Shown here piece by piece: positions 21,041 through 33,300 of a stretch of DNA of 64,000 bases. Numbering within the stretch: position 1 is the first letter of the stretch; the number at the start of each line of letters is the position of its first letter. The position numbers and the translations under genes are program-made. The stretch is from the NCBI GenBank assembly GCA_010094045.1, contig ML986752.1, positions 5,373-69,372 on the forward strand. The letters run 5' to 3'. The notes below the pieces were generated by a model that worked only from the letters and a program-made list of their open reading frames with translations, had not been told where the DNA came from and searched no databases. Source of the DNA: Lojkania enalia. Its lineage: Eukaryota > Ascomycota > Dothideomycetes > Pleosporales.

Positions 21041-24000
21041 TAGTAGGCTCTGCAGGCTTTATAATAGTTTTAGTACTAGTACTAAGTATAATAAAAAGAT
21101 AGGACAACGGGCGTTAACTATTAGGACCAGCTGTAACGGTAGCTCTAAACCTAAGTCGATCAGTAAACTCTATAGCAGCTTTAACTCTATAGCTTAGAGC
21201 TGTATAGGCTAAGTAGTATTAGTATTAGCTATCGCTGCTTAATAGATAGATTATAGACCCTGGCTTAAATACCCATATTGCTAATAGTAAGTCTTATAGC
21301 TGGAAAACAATATAGCAGCCTGGACTAGACAACTACGTGTATATAGGGGGATAGCTGCTACTAATTTAAAAATAAGAAGAAGTCTAGCTGTAGGTGTAGA
21401 CGCCTGCTAGAATTAAGACTATTCTACTCTTATACGTCATATATATCCCAGAGATATTTATAAGTATAGTTAGTCTCTTATACTGTAGTATAATAGGGAT
21501 CTATTTTAACTTAGGACGAGACTATCTATATTAGATAGATCCGTCGAATATTATATATCATCTTAGGCGCATGTCTAGGCATTGGCTGATAGATGCAGAG
21601 GACAGTATACAACCATCTCTATTAGTATATATAGTATAGTATAGACTAAAGCCTTCCTACGTAGCTCGTAAGCAGCTAGAACTTACACCCGTATAAGCTC
21701 ACAGGGTATTCGGCTATACTAGCTAAAAGGTAGTCGCTTATCTACCTGCTTATATTAACGGGCTTAAGTTGATTGAGTAATAGTAGGGGGTGAAATAGCA
21801 GCAGTAGCAGGGGGTGTAGAAGCAGCAGCAGCAGAGAAATTAAGCTCTAAAATGGACAGAATACGCTATCTACATCTAGTCTAAGCTCTATAAGATAGTA
21901 AGTAGGAGAGCTCCTTAGGAACCAGCCTAGGGACTATTCGAGAGACTAGGGATAGATTTAGTCTAGATATGCGATCGGTTAGAGTGCTACTATAATAGAG
22001 ACCTCTAGATATTCTATATAGTCTGCTAGTATAGTAGGTAGTATAAGGCCTGCTACCTACTAAATAAGAATATAATAACGCTATAACACACAGTGTAGAG
22101 ATTACTAGTTAAGTTTAAAGCTTAGTTTAATATATAGGTTAAAGCTGTTAGGCTTGACAGCGAGCGCGGATATTCTAAGATGCTTAACATCTTTAAGGAC
22201 CTAGGAATCTTAGTAGAACTACGAGCAGAGTATACTAAGGAGTAGAATAGTCTAACAGAGAGAGCAGGGCAGTCGCTAGTCGTATAGGGAAGAGCTATAA
22301 GGATAGACGCAGGGCTACTAATGGAGGTATTAAACGAGTGCCTGCTCTTAGTAGTCTATCTCCTTAATCGCACGCCGACCGAAGCTCTAGACTAGTATAC
22401 CCCGTATAAGGTAGTACGCGGAACTAGACCGTTAGTAGCTTATTTTAGCGTGCTAGGAGCTAAGGCATATATCCTAAATCATCACCTACGCTAGAGAGAG
22501 AAGCTGCAATCTTACGCGCTGATCGGACGCCTTATAGAATATAACTCTACAAATATCTATCGCATCTAGATGCCAGAGCTAGATAGAGTTATAAGGACTA
22601 GAGATGTTATCCTGCTACCTACAGAATCGTATGAAGATCTTATCTTTCTAGACAAGTAGACGCTGCGTCTAGCAGCCGCAGTACTTAATATTAAGGAGAG
22701 TTGTAAGCTAAATGATATAGAGCTTGAATAGATGCTAGATTAATTAACAGCTTAATCGCGTAAGAAGACGTTAGATAATAAGCTTAAATAGTAGATTAAG
22801 TAGCAGCTTAAGTAGGAGCTAGGTTAGTAACAATCGAGTAAGCTGGCTAGAGTAGAGTATCCAGCGGTTAGTAGTATTATAACGCTAGAAGACACCCTAG
22901 AATCGCGCAGTCAAGATGATCGCGACAAGTATCTAGAGGTAATAACTAGCCTCCCTAAGGGCTGGTATTAGATTAAGCTAGAAATAGAGGCTCTAGACCG
23001 ACGATTAAATAATACGAACAGACGCGACGAAATTAGTAGTTAGCTTAATACTAGAAATGTTATAGAGACTAGAACTTGTAGAATACCCTATATATACTAT
23101 ACAGCGTTTATAGAAGCGTTATAGTAGAAGACGAGTAGTAATATACTAGCTAATCAGCCCAGGATCAGTCTACATAGAGATTAGCTGCTACCTCTACTAA
23201 AGTAATAGAAGCAGCTTAAGAGGTATCTATTTAGAATCGAATTTAAGAAAGCAGTAATAGTAGAGCTTTAGAGCTGCCGCAGCAAGGGCTGTCTAGTTTA
23301 TATAATAGAGACTAGAGCCAGTATACAGCTAGAGATCGAGCTTCTACCGCTGATGTAGGTATTTGTATACAAATTCGATGAGGATAGATATCTATATAAG
23401 TTTAAAGCTAGGCTAGTTGTTAGAGGAGACCTGCAGCAGGACTGGAGAGATATATATATAGCTACTCTAGCAGCACGAGTATTCCGATTCCTAGTCGCTC
23501 TAGCAGCAGCTTTTAGACTATACGCCTATTAATACGATATTACTAATGCTTTCTTAAATACACCGCTAGACAGACTAATATACGCTTATACGCCAGAAGG
23601 ATTCACGTAGAAGCTAGGTGAGCTGCTAGAGATGAGGAAAGCTCTCTATAGCCTGAGAGATGCTCCTCTACTCTAGTATAAGCACCTCAAGAGCTTGCTG
23701 CTTAAGCTAGGACTGTAGCCGATCTAAGAGGTCTTATATCTATTTAGAAGTAAGAGCCTGATAGTATTCTTCTATGTTAATAATATAGTTGTTCTAGTCT
23801 ATTTAGACCACCTTACTACGTATTAGCAATTTAAAGCAGGCTTAAAATCGCAGTATAAGCTACGCTTACTTAGACAGCTTCGGTAGTTCCTAGGAATTAG
23901 AATAGTTCGAAACTAGGATACAGGCAGAATCTAGCTTAGTTAAGACTCGTTTATTAATAAGGTTGCAGCTAAGCATAGACTGTAGAAGTAGGGGTAGAGA

Positions 24001-24820
24001 AGCTATCCTGCGGTGCCTCTAGTCGATAACTACCTAGTATTAAGTACAGAGGAGCTAAACTATTAGAGAACTAAATATTATTAGCAGCTAGTTAGATCCC
24101 TAGGATATCTAGTAGTCTACACGCGCCTAGACATCTTAAAAGCTTATTTAGCTCTAGCAACCCATCTTAAGAATCCAGGATAGAGTTATATTTAAGTAGT
24201 AGAGCACGTCTGGAGATATATAATTAGCACGAGAGGGCTAGACTTATAAGTATCTAGACTAGATTAGGAAAATATAACCTACCTCAGTAATAAGTGCGAG
24301 CTACTATTCTATAAAGTATTAGACGCAGCGTTCGCAGATAATTAAGAGACGCGTTGCAGCTTATAGGGCTACCTATTTAAGCTCTATAGCCTACCTATTA
24401 ACTGGAAAGCGATAATACAGCGCTCGGTTACTAAGTCGACGACTAAGGCTGAGCTGCTAGCTCTATCCGTAGCAGGCAGCGAGCTGTAATAGTGGACCAG
24501 GGTCTTTAATCACGTAGGGTTTAGTATAGAGATAGTCCCCATGCTATTTTATGACAATCAGCAGATAGTAGGTATTACTACTAAAGCAGTAGATAGACTA
24601 TAGACTAGGCTACGTTATATAGACACTTATCAGATGTGGATTCGACAAGAAGTTAAAGCAGGAAGGTTACAGGTTAGCTGGAAGCCGACGAACCAGATGC
24701 TAGCAGACGGTCTTATAAAGGCACTGCCTAAGCAGAAGCACCTTACCTTTTTAAAGCAGCTCGGTCTTATAGAGGTACCTAGACTAGTTGACTAGAAGGC
24801 AGCTTTGCTATTTACTGCAG
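21041..24820 (+). pseudogene. Copia-A2 protease, integrase, RT and RNase H
   Basis: This is the continuation of Copia-A2 gag-pol after the Copia-B insertion, collinear with 17080-20820. Protease motif near 21255-21285, integrase about 21700-22400, linker 22560-23040, RT with YVNN in place of YVDD near 23770-23790, RNase H about 24310-24720. It carries the longest Gln-rich insert of the family in the integrase zinc-arm linker (21773-21836). The C-terminus runs into the polypurine tract at 24822-24829. TAG and TAA replace many Gln and Trp codons. Confidence 0.88.
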
Positions 24821-24831
24821 CTGGGGGGGTA

Positions 24832-24956
24832 TATTACAGCTAAGCTATTTATAGTTAGCCCCTTGGCAGGTCCAGGGATATATATGTAGCATGTCTCGCA
24901 TTTCTAGTTAATAGACGCAGTTTTCCAATCCTCATCAGAGCCAGCTAGCTCTAACA
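24832..24956 (+). repeat. Copia-A2 3' LTR
   Basis: The LTR is 125 bp, TATTACAGCTAAGC to AGCTCTAACA, preceded by GCTGGGGGGGTA and followed by target duplication TTACT. Confidence 0.93.
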
Positions 24957-24961
24957 TTACT

Positions 24962-26100
24962 ATATATTAGCAATTCGAAGTAGGCTTAAAATTATAGTAT
25001 AAGCTACGCTTATTTAGATAGTTTAGGTAGTTTCTAAAAATTAGAATAGTTTAAGACTAGAATATAGGTAGAATCTAGCTTAGTTAAGACTCGTTTATTA
25101 ATAAGGTCATAGCTAAGTATAAACTGTAGAAGTAGGAGTAGAGAAGCTATCCTGCGGTACCTCTAGTCGATAACTACCTAGTATTAAGTATAGAGGAACT
25201 AAACTATTAGAGAACTAGATATTATTAGTAGCTAGTCGGATCTCTAAGATATCTAGTAGTTTATACACGCCCAGACATCTTAAAAGCTTACTTAGCTCTA
25301 GTAACCTATCTTAAAAATTTAGGATAGAGTTATATTTAAATAGTAGAGCACGTCTGGAGATATATAATTAGTATAAGAGGGCTAGGCTTACAAGTATCTA
25401 GATTAGATTAGGAAAATACAACCTACCTTAATAATAAGCATAAGCTACTATTCTATAGAGTATTAGATACAGCGTTTATAGATAATTAGGAGACGCGTCG
25501 CAGCTTATAGGGCTACCTATTTAAGCTTTATAGCCTGTCTATTAACTAGAAAGTAATAATATAGTACTTAGTTACTAAGTTAACGACTGAGGCTAAGCTA
25601 CTAGCTTTATCTATAGTAGGTAGCAAGCTGTAATAGTAGACTAGGGTCTTTAATTATATAAGGTTTAGTATAGAGATAGTCCCCACGCTATTTTATAATA
25701 ATCAGCAGATAGTAGATAGACTATAGACTAGGTTACGTTATATAGATACTTATTAGATGTAGATTCGACAAGAAGTTGAAGTAGGAAGGTTACAGGTTAG
25801 CTAGAAGCTGACGAACTAGATGCTAGTAGACGGTATTATAAAGGTACTGCCTAAGTAGAAGTACCTTACCTTTTTAAAGCAGCTTAGTCTTATAGAGGTA
25901 CCTAGACTAGTTAACTAGAAAGTAACTTTACTATTTACTACAGTTAGAGGGGTATATTATAGCTATATAAAGGTACCTAAACTAGTTGACTAGAAGACAG
26001 CTTTACTATTTACTGTAGCTGGGGGGGTATATTACAGCTATATAAAAGTACCTAGACTAGTTGACTAGAAGGTAGCTTTGCTATTTACTATAGTTAGGGG
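24962..26100 (+). pseudogene. Copia-A1 RT C-terminal part and RNase H
   Basis: This resumes the Copia-A1 pol frame exactly where 14320 left it (family sequence CACCTTACTACATATCAGC). It encodes the RT thumb/connection and RNase H, collinear with 19826-20800 of Copia-B but with heavy RIP. Compared with B, about 27 bp are missing near 25707, where GTAGATAGACTATAG follows AGCAGATA directly, so RNase H has lost a short segment. The frame runs on into three tandem 75-bp units. Confidence 0.85.
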
Positions 26101-26104
26101 GGTA
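25898..26104 (+). repeat. 75-bp in-frame tandem repeat at the 3' end of Copia-A1, three copies
   Basis: Units start at 25898, 25973 and 26048, each offset by 75 bp, and each ends in a G-rich tract (partly decayed to GTTAGAGGGG or GTTAGGGGGG) followed by TATATTA. The same unit occurs twice in B and once in A2. Confidence 0.93.
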
Positions 26105-26230
26105 TATTATAGCTAAGCTATTTATAGTTAGCCTCTTAGCAGATCTAGGAATATATATATAGTATGTCTCGCATTTCTAGTTAATAGACGCAGTTTTTCC
26201 AACCCTTATTAGAGCCAGCCAGCTCTAACA
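26105..26230 (+). repeat. Copia-A1 3' LTR
   Basis: The LTR is 126 bp, TATTATAGCTAAGC to AGCTCTAACA. It is followed by TTAAT, which matches 4521-4525 and closes Copia-A1. Confidence 0.93.
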
Positions 26231-26235
26231 TTAAT

Positions 26236-27749
26236 CTACTATTAGATCCGTATATTAAACGCCTTAATATTATTATATAAAGGTTCTATTATTTATATAA
26301 CTATAGATAAATTAAATACAACTTATAGTTAATAAACTAATATAATATATACTCCTCGTATACGTTATTTAATATATCTTTAAACTATATTCTTATTGTT
26401 TAGATTAATTATATATAGGTTATTAGCCTGCCCTTTCTAAATTAGGATAATATTATCTTATATAAGACGTATTTTCCCTCTATTAAACTCTAGAGGTTAT
26501 TTATATAAAAGGACTATTTTTAGTTTTATATAGAATATAGCTTTATAAAGTTCTTCTTCTTCTCTTTATACGAATTCTAGTATAACTATACTAAGAGTAT
26601 TATCTATCTATAGTCTAGTAATACTAAATACCGTAGTATCTTTATCTATAATTAGTAGGCATAGGTTATATAAGGAGATCTTTATCTAGAGCTTCTCCTT
26701 ATAATAATTATAGTACGTTTTAAACTAGTATAGACCTAATTTAGCTATATTATATAGTAGTTATATAACCTTAAAGATTATATTTAGCGGGATATTATTT
26801 TATATCTCTTATAGCGGTCTAGTATATAGCATATAGACAAGTTTATTAGTAGATTATATATACGCTTATATAATATTCCTTAGTTTATAATATATTCTAT
26901 ATAATATAATAAGGGATGCGTCTAGAGTAAAGATAAGTCTCTAGCTTATCTACTAGATTATAGGTAACTGTATAAGAATCTCTTCCTTTTCTATATCTAA
27001 ATATCCGGTAAAAACGAGTTATAATTTCTCGTATAGTTAGATAGTCTTACCTTTAATTTCCCATATAAGGCGGAGGTTAAATATCTATCTAGAGTATAAT
27101 AAGAGATCGTATAATTAAACTTTAAAGATACCTCCTATAATTAGACTGTCTATTTCCGCACGGTTAGATTCCTTAAATAGTACCTCTAGGATGGTAATAA
27201 TACCGTTTATACGCAACTTTAAAGTAAGTACGTAATTAGACTCTTCTTTCTATAATAGAAAGATCTGCGGTATCTCTTATACTAAGGCCTTTTAAGGTCT
27301 TCCGCTTCTTCTTAACTTTATTTCTAGTTTCTAGTCTTATTTTAGTTTATATATTTTATCTTATATAGTATTTTTATCTAAAGTAGATTTATTTTATATA
27401 GTATCTTCTATAAGAATAGAAACCTTTTAGAGCCTTCCTCTTAGCTGGGGAGATAGTTTTAACTTTAGTTTATAAGTAGGTTCTAGTATAAGCTTCTTTA
27501 GCCTTCCTCTCTTTTTTATAGTTAGAGGTTTATATTATATAGGTATAGATTTGTCTAGATCTAAAAGTTTTTAATATTATAGATAAAGGTCCTCCTCTTC
27601 TATATAGTAGTATAGTTTAATATATATATAGTAGAGTTTAATTAGACTATTCTTAGTATTAATAATAATATCTTAATCTTTAGTACCTTTAATTATATAC
27701 GGACCGATCTATCCCTTCTTCTCCTTCTATATTATTACTTTAGAGCTAA
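26236..27749 (-). pseudogene. Copia-C pol, linker and reverse transcriptase
   Basis: On the minus strand this continues Copia-C pol. From high to low coordinates it holds the end of the integrase C-terminal barrel, a Lys/Arg-rich linker, then RT. RT shows motifs EIDSLIIGGIFKV, YSRQIFNLRLI and LIQLPTIQQISQRLI. These match the fungal Copia pattern EIxGLLxxGVF / RIFNSRFV / LTQSPTIQRxSQRL. Gln codons are TAA/TAG. The catalytic YxDD portion could not be placed with confidence. The piece is bounded by the Copia-A1 TSD on one side and the Gypsy-1 TSD on the other. Confidence 0.72.
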
Positions 27750-27754
27750 GGGGG

Positions 27755-28033
27755 TGTAATAATGCGAAGAAATCGTTCCACGAAAAGCTTTACATGTAAC
27801 CTTATCCTAAAGCTTTTCGCTTATCTTATCCTACCCCCAGCTCCGCCCCTTTTCCCTTCCATATATAGTTGTATACTCCCTTATAAGTAGCTTAGTAGTT
27901 CTTCTATATCCTTTCGTATAAGGCCTATAGGTGTTAATAGAATTTCTAGGTCTCTAAACCTCTACGCACTTCTATATACCTCTAAGTAGATTTGTGCTAT
28001 ATTTAGACCTATTATCTTACCTGCGCTGTTATA
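27755..28033 (+). repeat. Gypsy-1 5' LTR
   Basis: The LTR is 279 bp, TGTAATAATGCG to GCTGTTATA. It contains the CTCCGCCCCTTTTCCC block and a TATATAGTTGTATACTCC segment that may form the promoter region. Confidence 0.94.
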
Positions 28034-28179
28034 TTATATAGAAGAACTTAATACTACTAGTAACAGCCTCTTTAATAATATCGTATTAATTATTTATTTA
28101 ACTATATTTAAATCTAAAATATACCCGATTTAGTTTAAGTTATAATACTTATATACTATTATATTAAATTATTTAGTTA
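28034..28179 (+). other. Gypsy-1 leader, left part
   Basis: This is the untranslated leader after the 5' LTR, starting TTATATAGAAGAACTT. It does not start with TGG, so a conventional tRNA 3'-end primer site was not recognised. The leader is split by the Pogo transposon and continues at 30052-30384. Confidence 0.6.
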
Positions 28180-28250
28180 ACGTATAGCATAAGCGAGCTA
28201 ATCACCCAAGCGAGCTGATCATGATACTAAGACTCTACTAAAATCGCGAT
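28180..28250 (+). repeat. Pogo-1 left terminal inverted repeat
   Basis: It begins ACGTATAGCATAAGCGAGC and contains two tandem AAGCGAGCTRATCAYS units. It matches the reverse complement of 29980-30051 with mainly C/T and G/A differences. Confidence 0.9.
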
Positions 28251-28289
28251 AATTATACTTTATAGTATTATACTATAACTAACAACTAC

Positions 28290-29964
28290 AGAATTAATTT
28301 AGAAAGAAGCTAGAATACAGCTTGTACTTTAAGCTCTTTAATAAGACGCGACACTAACTATGCGTCGCGTTACATCAATCTATAATATCTCCCAAAGTAT
28401 ACTTAGTATATAAAGGTAAGAAACAGCTCCACGACGCGATTGCCGGCCTAATTTAATGAAGCTTAGTAAGACTGAGGAGTAGGTGATTATTTAGTATATA
28501 CTAGATCTAGATATAAGAGGATTTCCGCTGCGGCTTACTGCTATTTAAGATATAGCCAATTTACTACTAGCTGCGCGCTCTACTAGCTAGGTTAGAAAGA
28601 ACTGGGTAGAGAACTTTATTAAACGTACGCCTGAGCTTAAGGTTAAATTCAATTAAAAGTACAACTATTTAAGAGCTAAATATAAGGATCCTAAGGTTAT
28701 AGGAGGCTGGTTCTACCTTATATAGAATATGAAGGCTAAGTATAGTATTATTAACAAAGATATATACAACTTCAACGAATCAGGCTTTATAATAAGCGTA
28801 ATATCGATAGAAGCAGTAGTTACTGGCTCTAAGAGACGGAATCGACTAAAGCAGCTCCAGCCAGGTAATTGTAAGTAGACTATAGTTATCTAGGGTATTA
28901 ACGCGACAGGATAGGTGATACTACTTTTTATCATCTTTACAGGCACCTACTACCTCTCTGTATAGTATAAAGAAGATAATATTCTACTAACCTGGGCTAT
29001 ATAGGTTACTAATAACGGCTGGACGATAAATAATATTAGTATTAAGTGGTTAAAGTACTTTAACGCGTATATAAAGGATTGTACTATTAGTACGCATTAA
29101 TTGCTGATTCTTAACAGCTATAAGAGCTACGACTCGCTTAAATTCAGGCAGCTCTGCGAGGAAAAGAATATTATTACTTTCTATATGCCTCTATATTTAT
29201 TGTACCTACTGCAGCTACTAGATATAGGTTATTTCTTACCTTTAAAGACTGCGTATAGGTGCTAAGTCGAGCAGCTGATGCGCGGTCATATTAACTACAT
29301 TATAAAAATCGAGTTCTTACCCTACTTTAAAGCAGCTTTTAACGCAGCAATTACGAAGAGTAATATCCTAAGTAGCTTTTAAGGCGCTGGCCTAGTTCTA
29401 TTCAACCTAGATGCAGTACTATCGAAGCTCGAAGTTCGACTGTATATACTAACACCTCTTACGGTCGAAGATACCCCTTAGGAGTTAAAAACACCAAGTA
29501 ATCCTATCGAATTTGGGTTTTAATCTGCGTACGTTCGATTAAGAGTTTAAAAGCACCTAGATAGCTTACCTACTTTAATAGTAGAGGCGTTTAAACAGTT
29601 TATAAAGGGTGCTGCGTATATAATATATAAAAACGTACTATTGCGCGCTCAGGTCGCTGAGCTTTAAGCAGCTAATAAGGCCGCTATACAATGTCGATTG
29701 TATAAAAGAAAGCGTGTATAGAAGGAAGGCAATCTAACGATTGAAGAAGGCGCTCGATTAACTGCTCTAAAAGATTTTAGCGCTCGTACTGATAGGAAGA
29801 AGGGTAGGAAGAAGGCGCGCGTTAATAGAAACTAGCTAACTTAAAGGCGCTGCAGGCAGTGCAGCGAGGCTAGATATAACTTGCAGACGTGTAAAAATAA
29901 TGCTATAGATATAGAAGAATAGGCTACTATACTATATAGTACGATAGAATATAAGAAAGTATAA
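28290..29964 (+). pseudogene. Pogo-1 transposase (HTH, CENP-B-like and DDE domains)
   Basis: A decayed frame of about 555 codons. The N-terminus is a Psq-type helix-turn-helix (QALQQDATLT, SIYNISQSIL). Next comes the CENP-B-like HTH (RRDCRPN, LDLDIRGFPLRL, NWVENFIKRTPELK). The DDE_1 core follows from about 28760: NFNESGF holds the first acidic position, LLILNSYKSYDSL the second (Asp read as Asn), LLQLLDIGYFLPLK the third. The C-terminus is Lys/Arg-rich and ends in a Cys-rich RCRQCSEARYN knuckle. Stops are TAA/TAG at Gln/Trp sites. It would have cut and pasted the element at TA sites. Inactive. Confidence 0.9.
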
Positions 29965-29979
29965 TATTTTGCGAAAAGT

Positions 29980-30051
29980 AGTCGCGATTTTAGTATAGTC
30001 TTAGCATTATAATCAGCTCGCTTGGGTGATCAGCTCGCTTATACTGTACGT
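29980..30051 (-). repeat. Pogo-1 right terminal inverted repeat
   Basis: The inverted partner of the left end. It reads inward as ACGTACAGTATAAGCGAGC, with two AAGCGAGCTGATCACC units, and is less mutated than the left end. Confidence 0.9.
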
Positions 30052-30384
30052 TACCTAGATAGGATCTTAGAGACCTTCTATTAACTAAAGCTTTTAGGTT
30101 TAGAACTTCCTATCCCCTACAATTAGGATTGCCTTTAGAAAAGCCGCGTAGAGTACGCCTAGGTAGAAACTCGGAGACTACTAATAACCTATTAGAATTA
30201 GAGGCAACTACTAATATCTAACTATAATTCACCTTCTAATTTCTATACTAGAATTAATATACGCGTAAGTTGTAGTAAGAGTAAACTTCTATCTATACGT
30301 ATAAAATAACTATTATCTTCTATAGGGGGCCCTATAATAGGCGGACCCCTCTTTATAAGGCCTATAATAAAAAACCTATCTAAT
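30052..30384 (+). other. Gypsy-1 leader, right part
   Basis: The rest of the Gypsy-1 untranslated leader after the Pogo insertion, up to the probable start of gag. Its counterpart is 2137-2456 in the inverted copy. A block near 30325-30365 has GGGGGCCCTATAATAGGCGGACCCCTC, a mostly palindromic GC-rich segment kept in both copies. No frame was assigned. Confidence 0.55.
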
Positions 30385-33300
30385 TTAGAGGAAAATTGGA
30401 GTAAACTAACCCTTAAGAAATAAATCGCAATTTTATAAGAGAAGATTATATACTTAATACGATAGAGAACTATTAGTTCTAATTAACTTCTATAAACTAC
30501 TAAATTAGAACTAATAATATACTAAGAAACTTTTGCGACTCCCCTAGTAAAAAATCTCTTAGCTACCTCTAAGCCTTTTTAAGCCTACCTTACTAAATAT
30601 ATACTTAAGATTAAAAGCTTTATAGATAGTAGTAAACCTATATTTAAATAATAGTAAGCTTTAATCCTAGACTAACTTAAGATTAATATAGATTACTATC
30701 TAATAGAGTATATATATATAGTATTAGTATAGGGATATACCTCTAGTACTGTAAAAAGGTATCTAGAGCTAAAATATCTAGCTAAATCGGACTAGTATCA
30801 GTTTAAAAATACTAAAGAAATAATTTCGCTTCTATAATCGTATTTTATTATAGATAATAAAGAGATAGAGGTGTAACAGGCGTTTTAGGTCCTAAAGATA
30901 AATAAGAGAGAAGCGTTTCTAACTTTTAAAGCTCGCTTTATTAGTACAACTATTAGAAGATCTATATTCTAATCTAAGTAGTTCTTCTACCTATAGAATA
31001 AGATTCTCCCCAGCCTAAGGATACTAAACCTTAGCTTTAAGCTTATATAGAAAGGCTCCTTTAACGCTATAATCGCCTACTTAACAACCTACGATATAGA
31101 AAGGAGGAGTATTTTTAGCCTTCTAGAATAAACTATTAGCCTATAGGTTGCAGCTAAAATAAATTCGGATCGGTACTAGAAGGTTTCTAAGAGTTTATCT
31201 AAGGTAACCTATAATCTAATACTACCCTAATCTACTCTAGTATTAATACCTTATTCTACCACGATCGCTCCCTAATAATCTAGTAAGACTCCTACACCTG
31301 AAAGGTATATAACCCTAGATAATTACTATAATTATAGTAAACTAGGATACTTTACGAACAAATATATAGTCCTTAAAGTATAAGAGATAGAGGTTAAATA
31401 AGAGAAGATTAAAGAAGAAGAGTTTCTAGACGTAAATAAGTACTACCTAGATAGTTTTTGGGTGGGAAATAGAGACGCCTAGAAAAACTCTCTATCCTAG
31501 ACTTAAGTAAGTATAAGTTATTAAATATCGATTTATTATATTTATTTAGAGGAAAGTACTTCCGAATTCCTACTATTCTATATTTAAAAGGCGTTAGTAT
31601 ATAACTAAACGCCCTTGTTAATACTAGTACTTAAGGCTTTCTATTTCTTAATTCTATAGTAGTTAGATTACTCTCCTAAACCCTATATATATTAATATAA
31701 TACTTACCCTTTAAAATTACCGTTAAAGGTTTTTAGAACTAAATTTAAACTCTAGTTAATTAGTATATCTACTTATACCTGCGAATTAATAGGAGAACTA
31801 TTTAAAACTGCCTATTTATTATTATAGATCTAAATACTTAGGATTATATTATTAGTATTAAATAGTTATATTATTTTCAACTCCAGCTAGATACGGATAA
31901 AAATCAGATTATATAGCTCTCTAAGTATTCTACTACTTATAATCCTTTACCTCCTCTTCTTATATAATTAACTTAGCTAGTACGCGATAAGAAGGTAGAG
32001 CTAGATATCCAGTAACGCGACGCTCTATAGGAAAAGGACTAGTATTAGTAGTTTCGCAGTCCAACTATCTATTATATTAAGGGTCTATTAAAACTACTAA
32101 AATTATATTAGTCTCTTATAGCTTATAGTCTAAATAAGCTTAGAGCTCTTATACGCCCGTATATAATAAAGTCTAAACCCGATCTAAAGAAAGTCTATTC
32201 TTCTATTATTACTCTTATCTTAGCTAATACTTTCTACTTTAACATAAAGAGGAAAGAGAACGAGTTTTTCTCTACGTCTCTATACGAAATCGAGCGGCTG
32301 ATTAAAGATAAGTAAGCCCTAGAGCTAGAAGACGAGGCTGAAAACGAAGTACTAGTAAATCTCCGATTACTATCTAAATATTATAGGTATTAGAATGTGT
32401 TTAGTAAAACTGCGGCTTATTAATTGCCGGAACACCGCCTTTATAATTATAAGATTGTCCTTACGGAACTTCTCTCTAATAGTTATAGCCTATTATACAA
32501 GTAGAATATTAAGGAGCTGGAGGTAATTAAGAAGTATATTATAGATAATCTATAGTATAGGTATATTAAGTAGAGTCGGAGCTTTTTCGCATCTCTAATC
32601 CTTTACATCTATAAACCTAATAGCGACCTATATATCTATATAGATTATTATAAACTTAACGCTTTTACCTATAAGAATATATATCTAATACTACGTATAG
32701 ATAAACTCCTATCTAGGCCTATTAAGGTAGTAATTTTTACTAAGTTTAATATTCGCGCGGCCTTTAATAAGATTAGAATAGACCCTAGTTTTAAGGAATA
32801 TACTACCTTTTAGACTCGATACGGAACCTATAAATATAAAATTCTACCTTTTAGATTATATAACAGCCCAGCAACTTACTAGCGTTATATAAACGATGTA
32901 CTAATCGACTACCTGGATGACTTCTATATTACTTATCTAGACGATATCCTTATCTACTCTAAAGACGAGGCGATATACGCTATTTATATTAAGAAAGTTC
33001 TTGAGAGATTACGTTAAGTAGAGTTATAAGTTAATATTAAGAAGAGCGAATTCTATATTACCCAAACTAAATATCTTAGCTATATCCTCTTAAATAAAGG
33101 TCTTAAGATTAATTTAGAGAAGGTAGAAGTACTGCGTAACTAGCAGCTACCTACTACCGTAATAGATGTAAAATCCTTCTTAGGTTTTACTGGATTCTAT
33201 CGACAGTTTATACCGGAATTCTCGTATATTGTAAAGCTAATTATTGTATTATAGAGCCCTACAACCCCTTTTATATAGACTTTAGAATGTGATATTACCT

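Larger units (their letters stand above)
14321..24956 (+). mobile_element. Copia-A2: Ty1/Copia element nested in A1 and hosting Copia-B
   Basis: An A-family element with 125-bp LTRs and TSD TTACT at 14316-14320 and 24957-24961. It is interrupted in gag by Copia-B (15700-21035). Without B it is about 5.3 kb. It is intermediate in RIP load: the gag ATG at 14649 is intact, while many Gln codons are TAG. Its 3' end has a single copy of the 75-bp repeat. Confidence 0.95.
4526..26230 (+). mobile_element. Copia-A1: Ty1/Copia element, nested host for Copia-D1 and Copia-A2
   Basis: A Ty1/Copia retrotransposon of the A family, with 126-bp LTRs at both ends and a TTAAT target duplication at 4521-4525 and 26231-26235. 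Its own length without insertions is about 5.4 kb. Its leader is cut by Copia-D1 (4856-10514) and its RT by Copia-A2 (14321-24956), both with clear 5-bp TSDs. It is far more RIP-mutated than A2 and B, consistent with being the oldest A-family copy here. Its 3' end carries three copies of a 75-bp repeat. Confidence 0.93.
28180..30051 (+). mobile_element. Pogo-1: Fot1/Pogo-type Tc1-mariner DNA transposon
   Basis: A 1872-bp element flanked by TA duplications (28178-28179 and 30052-30053), with long terminal inverted repeats starting ACGTAYAG. The first 70 bases or so are inverted and repeated at the right end. Each end carries two direct copies of AAGCGAGCTGATCACC. It encodes one transposase on the plus strand. 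The uninterrupted target is visible in the inverted Gypsy-1 copy at 2440-2470. Confidence 0.94.
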
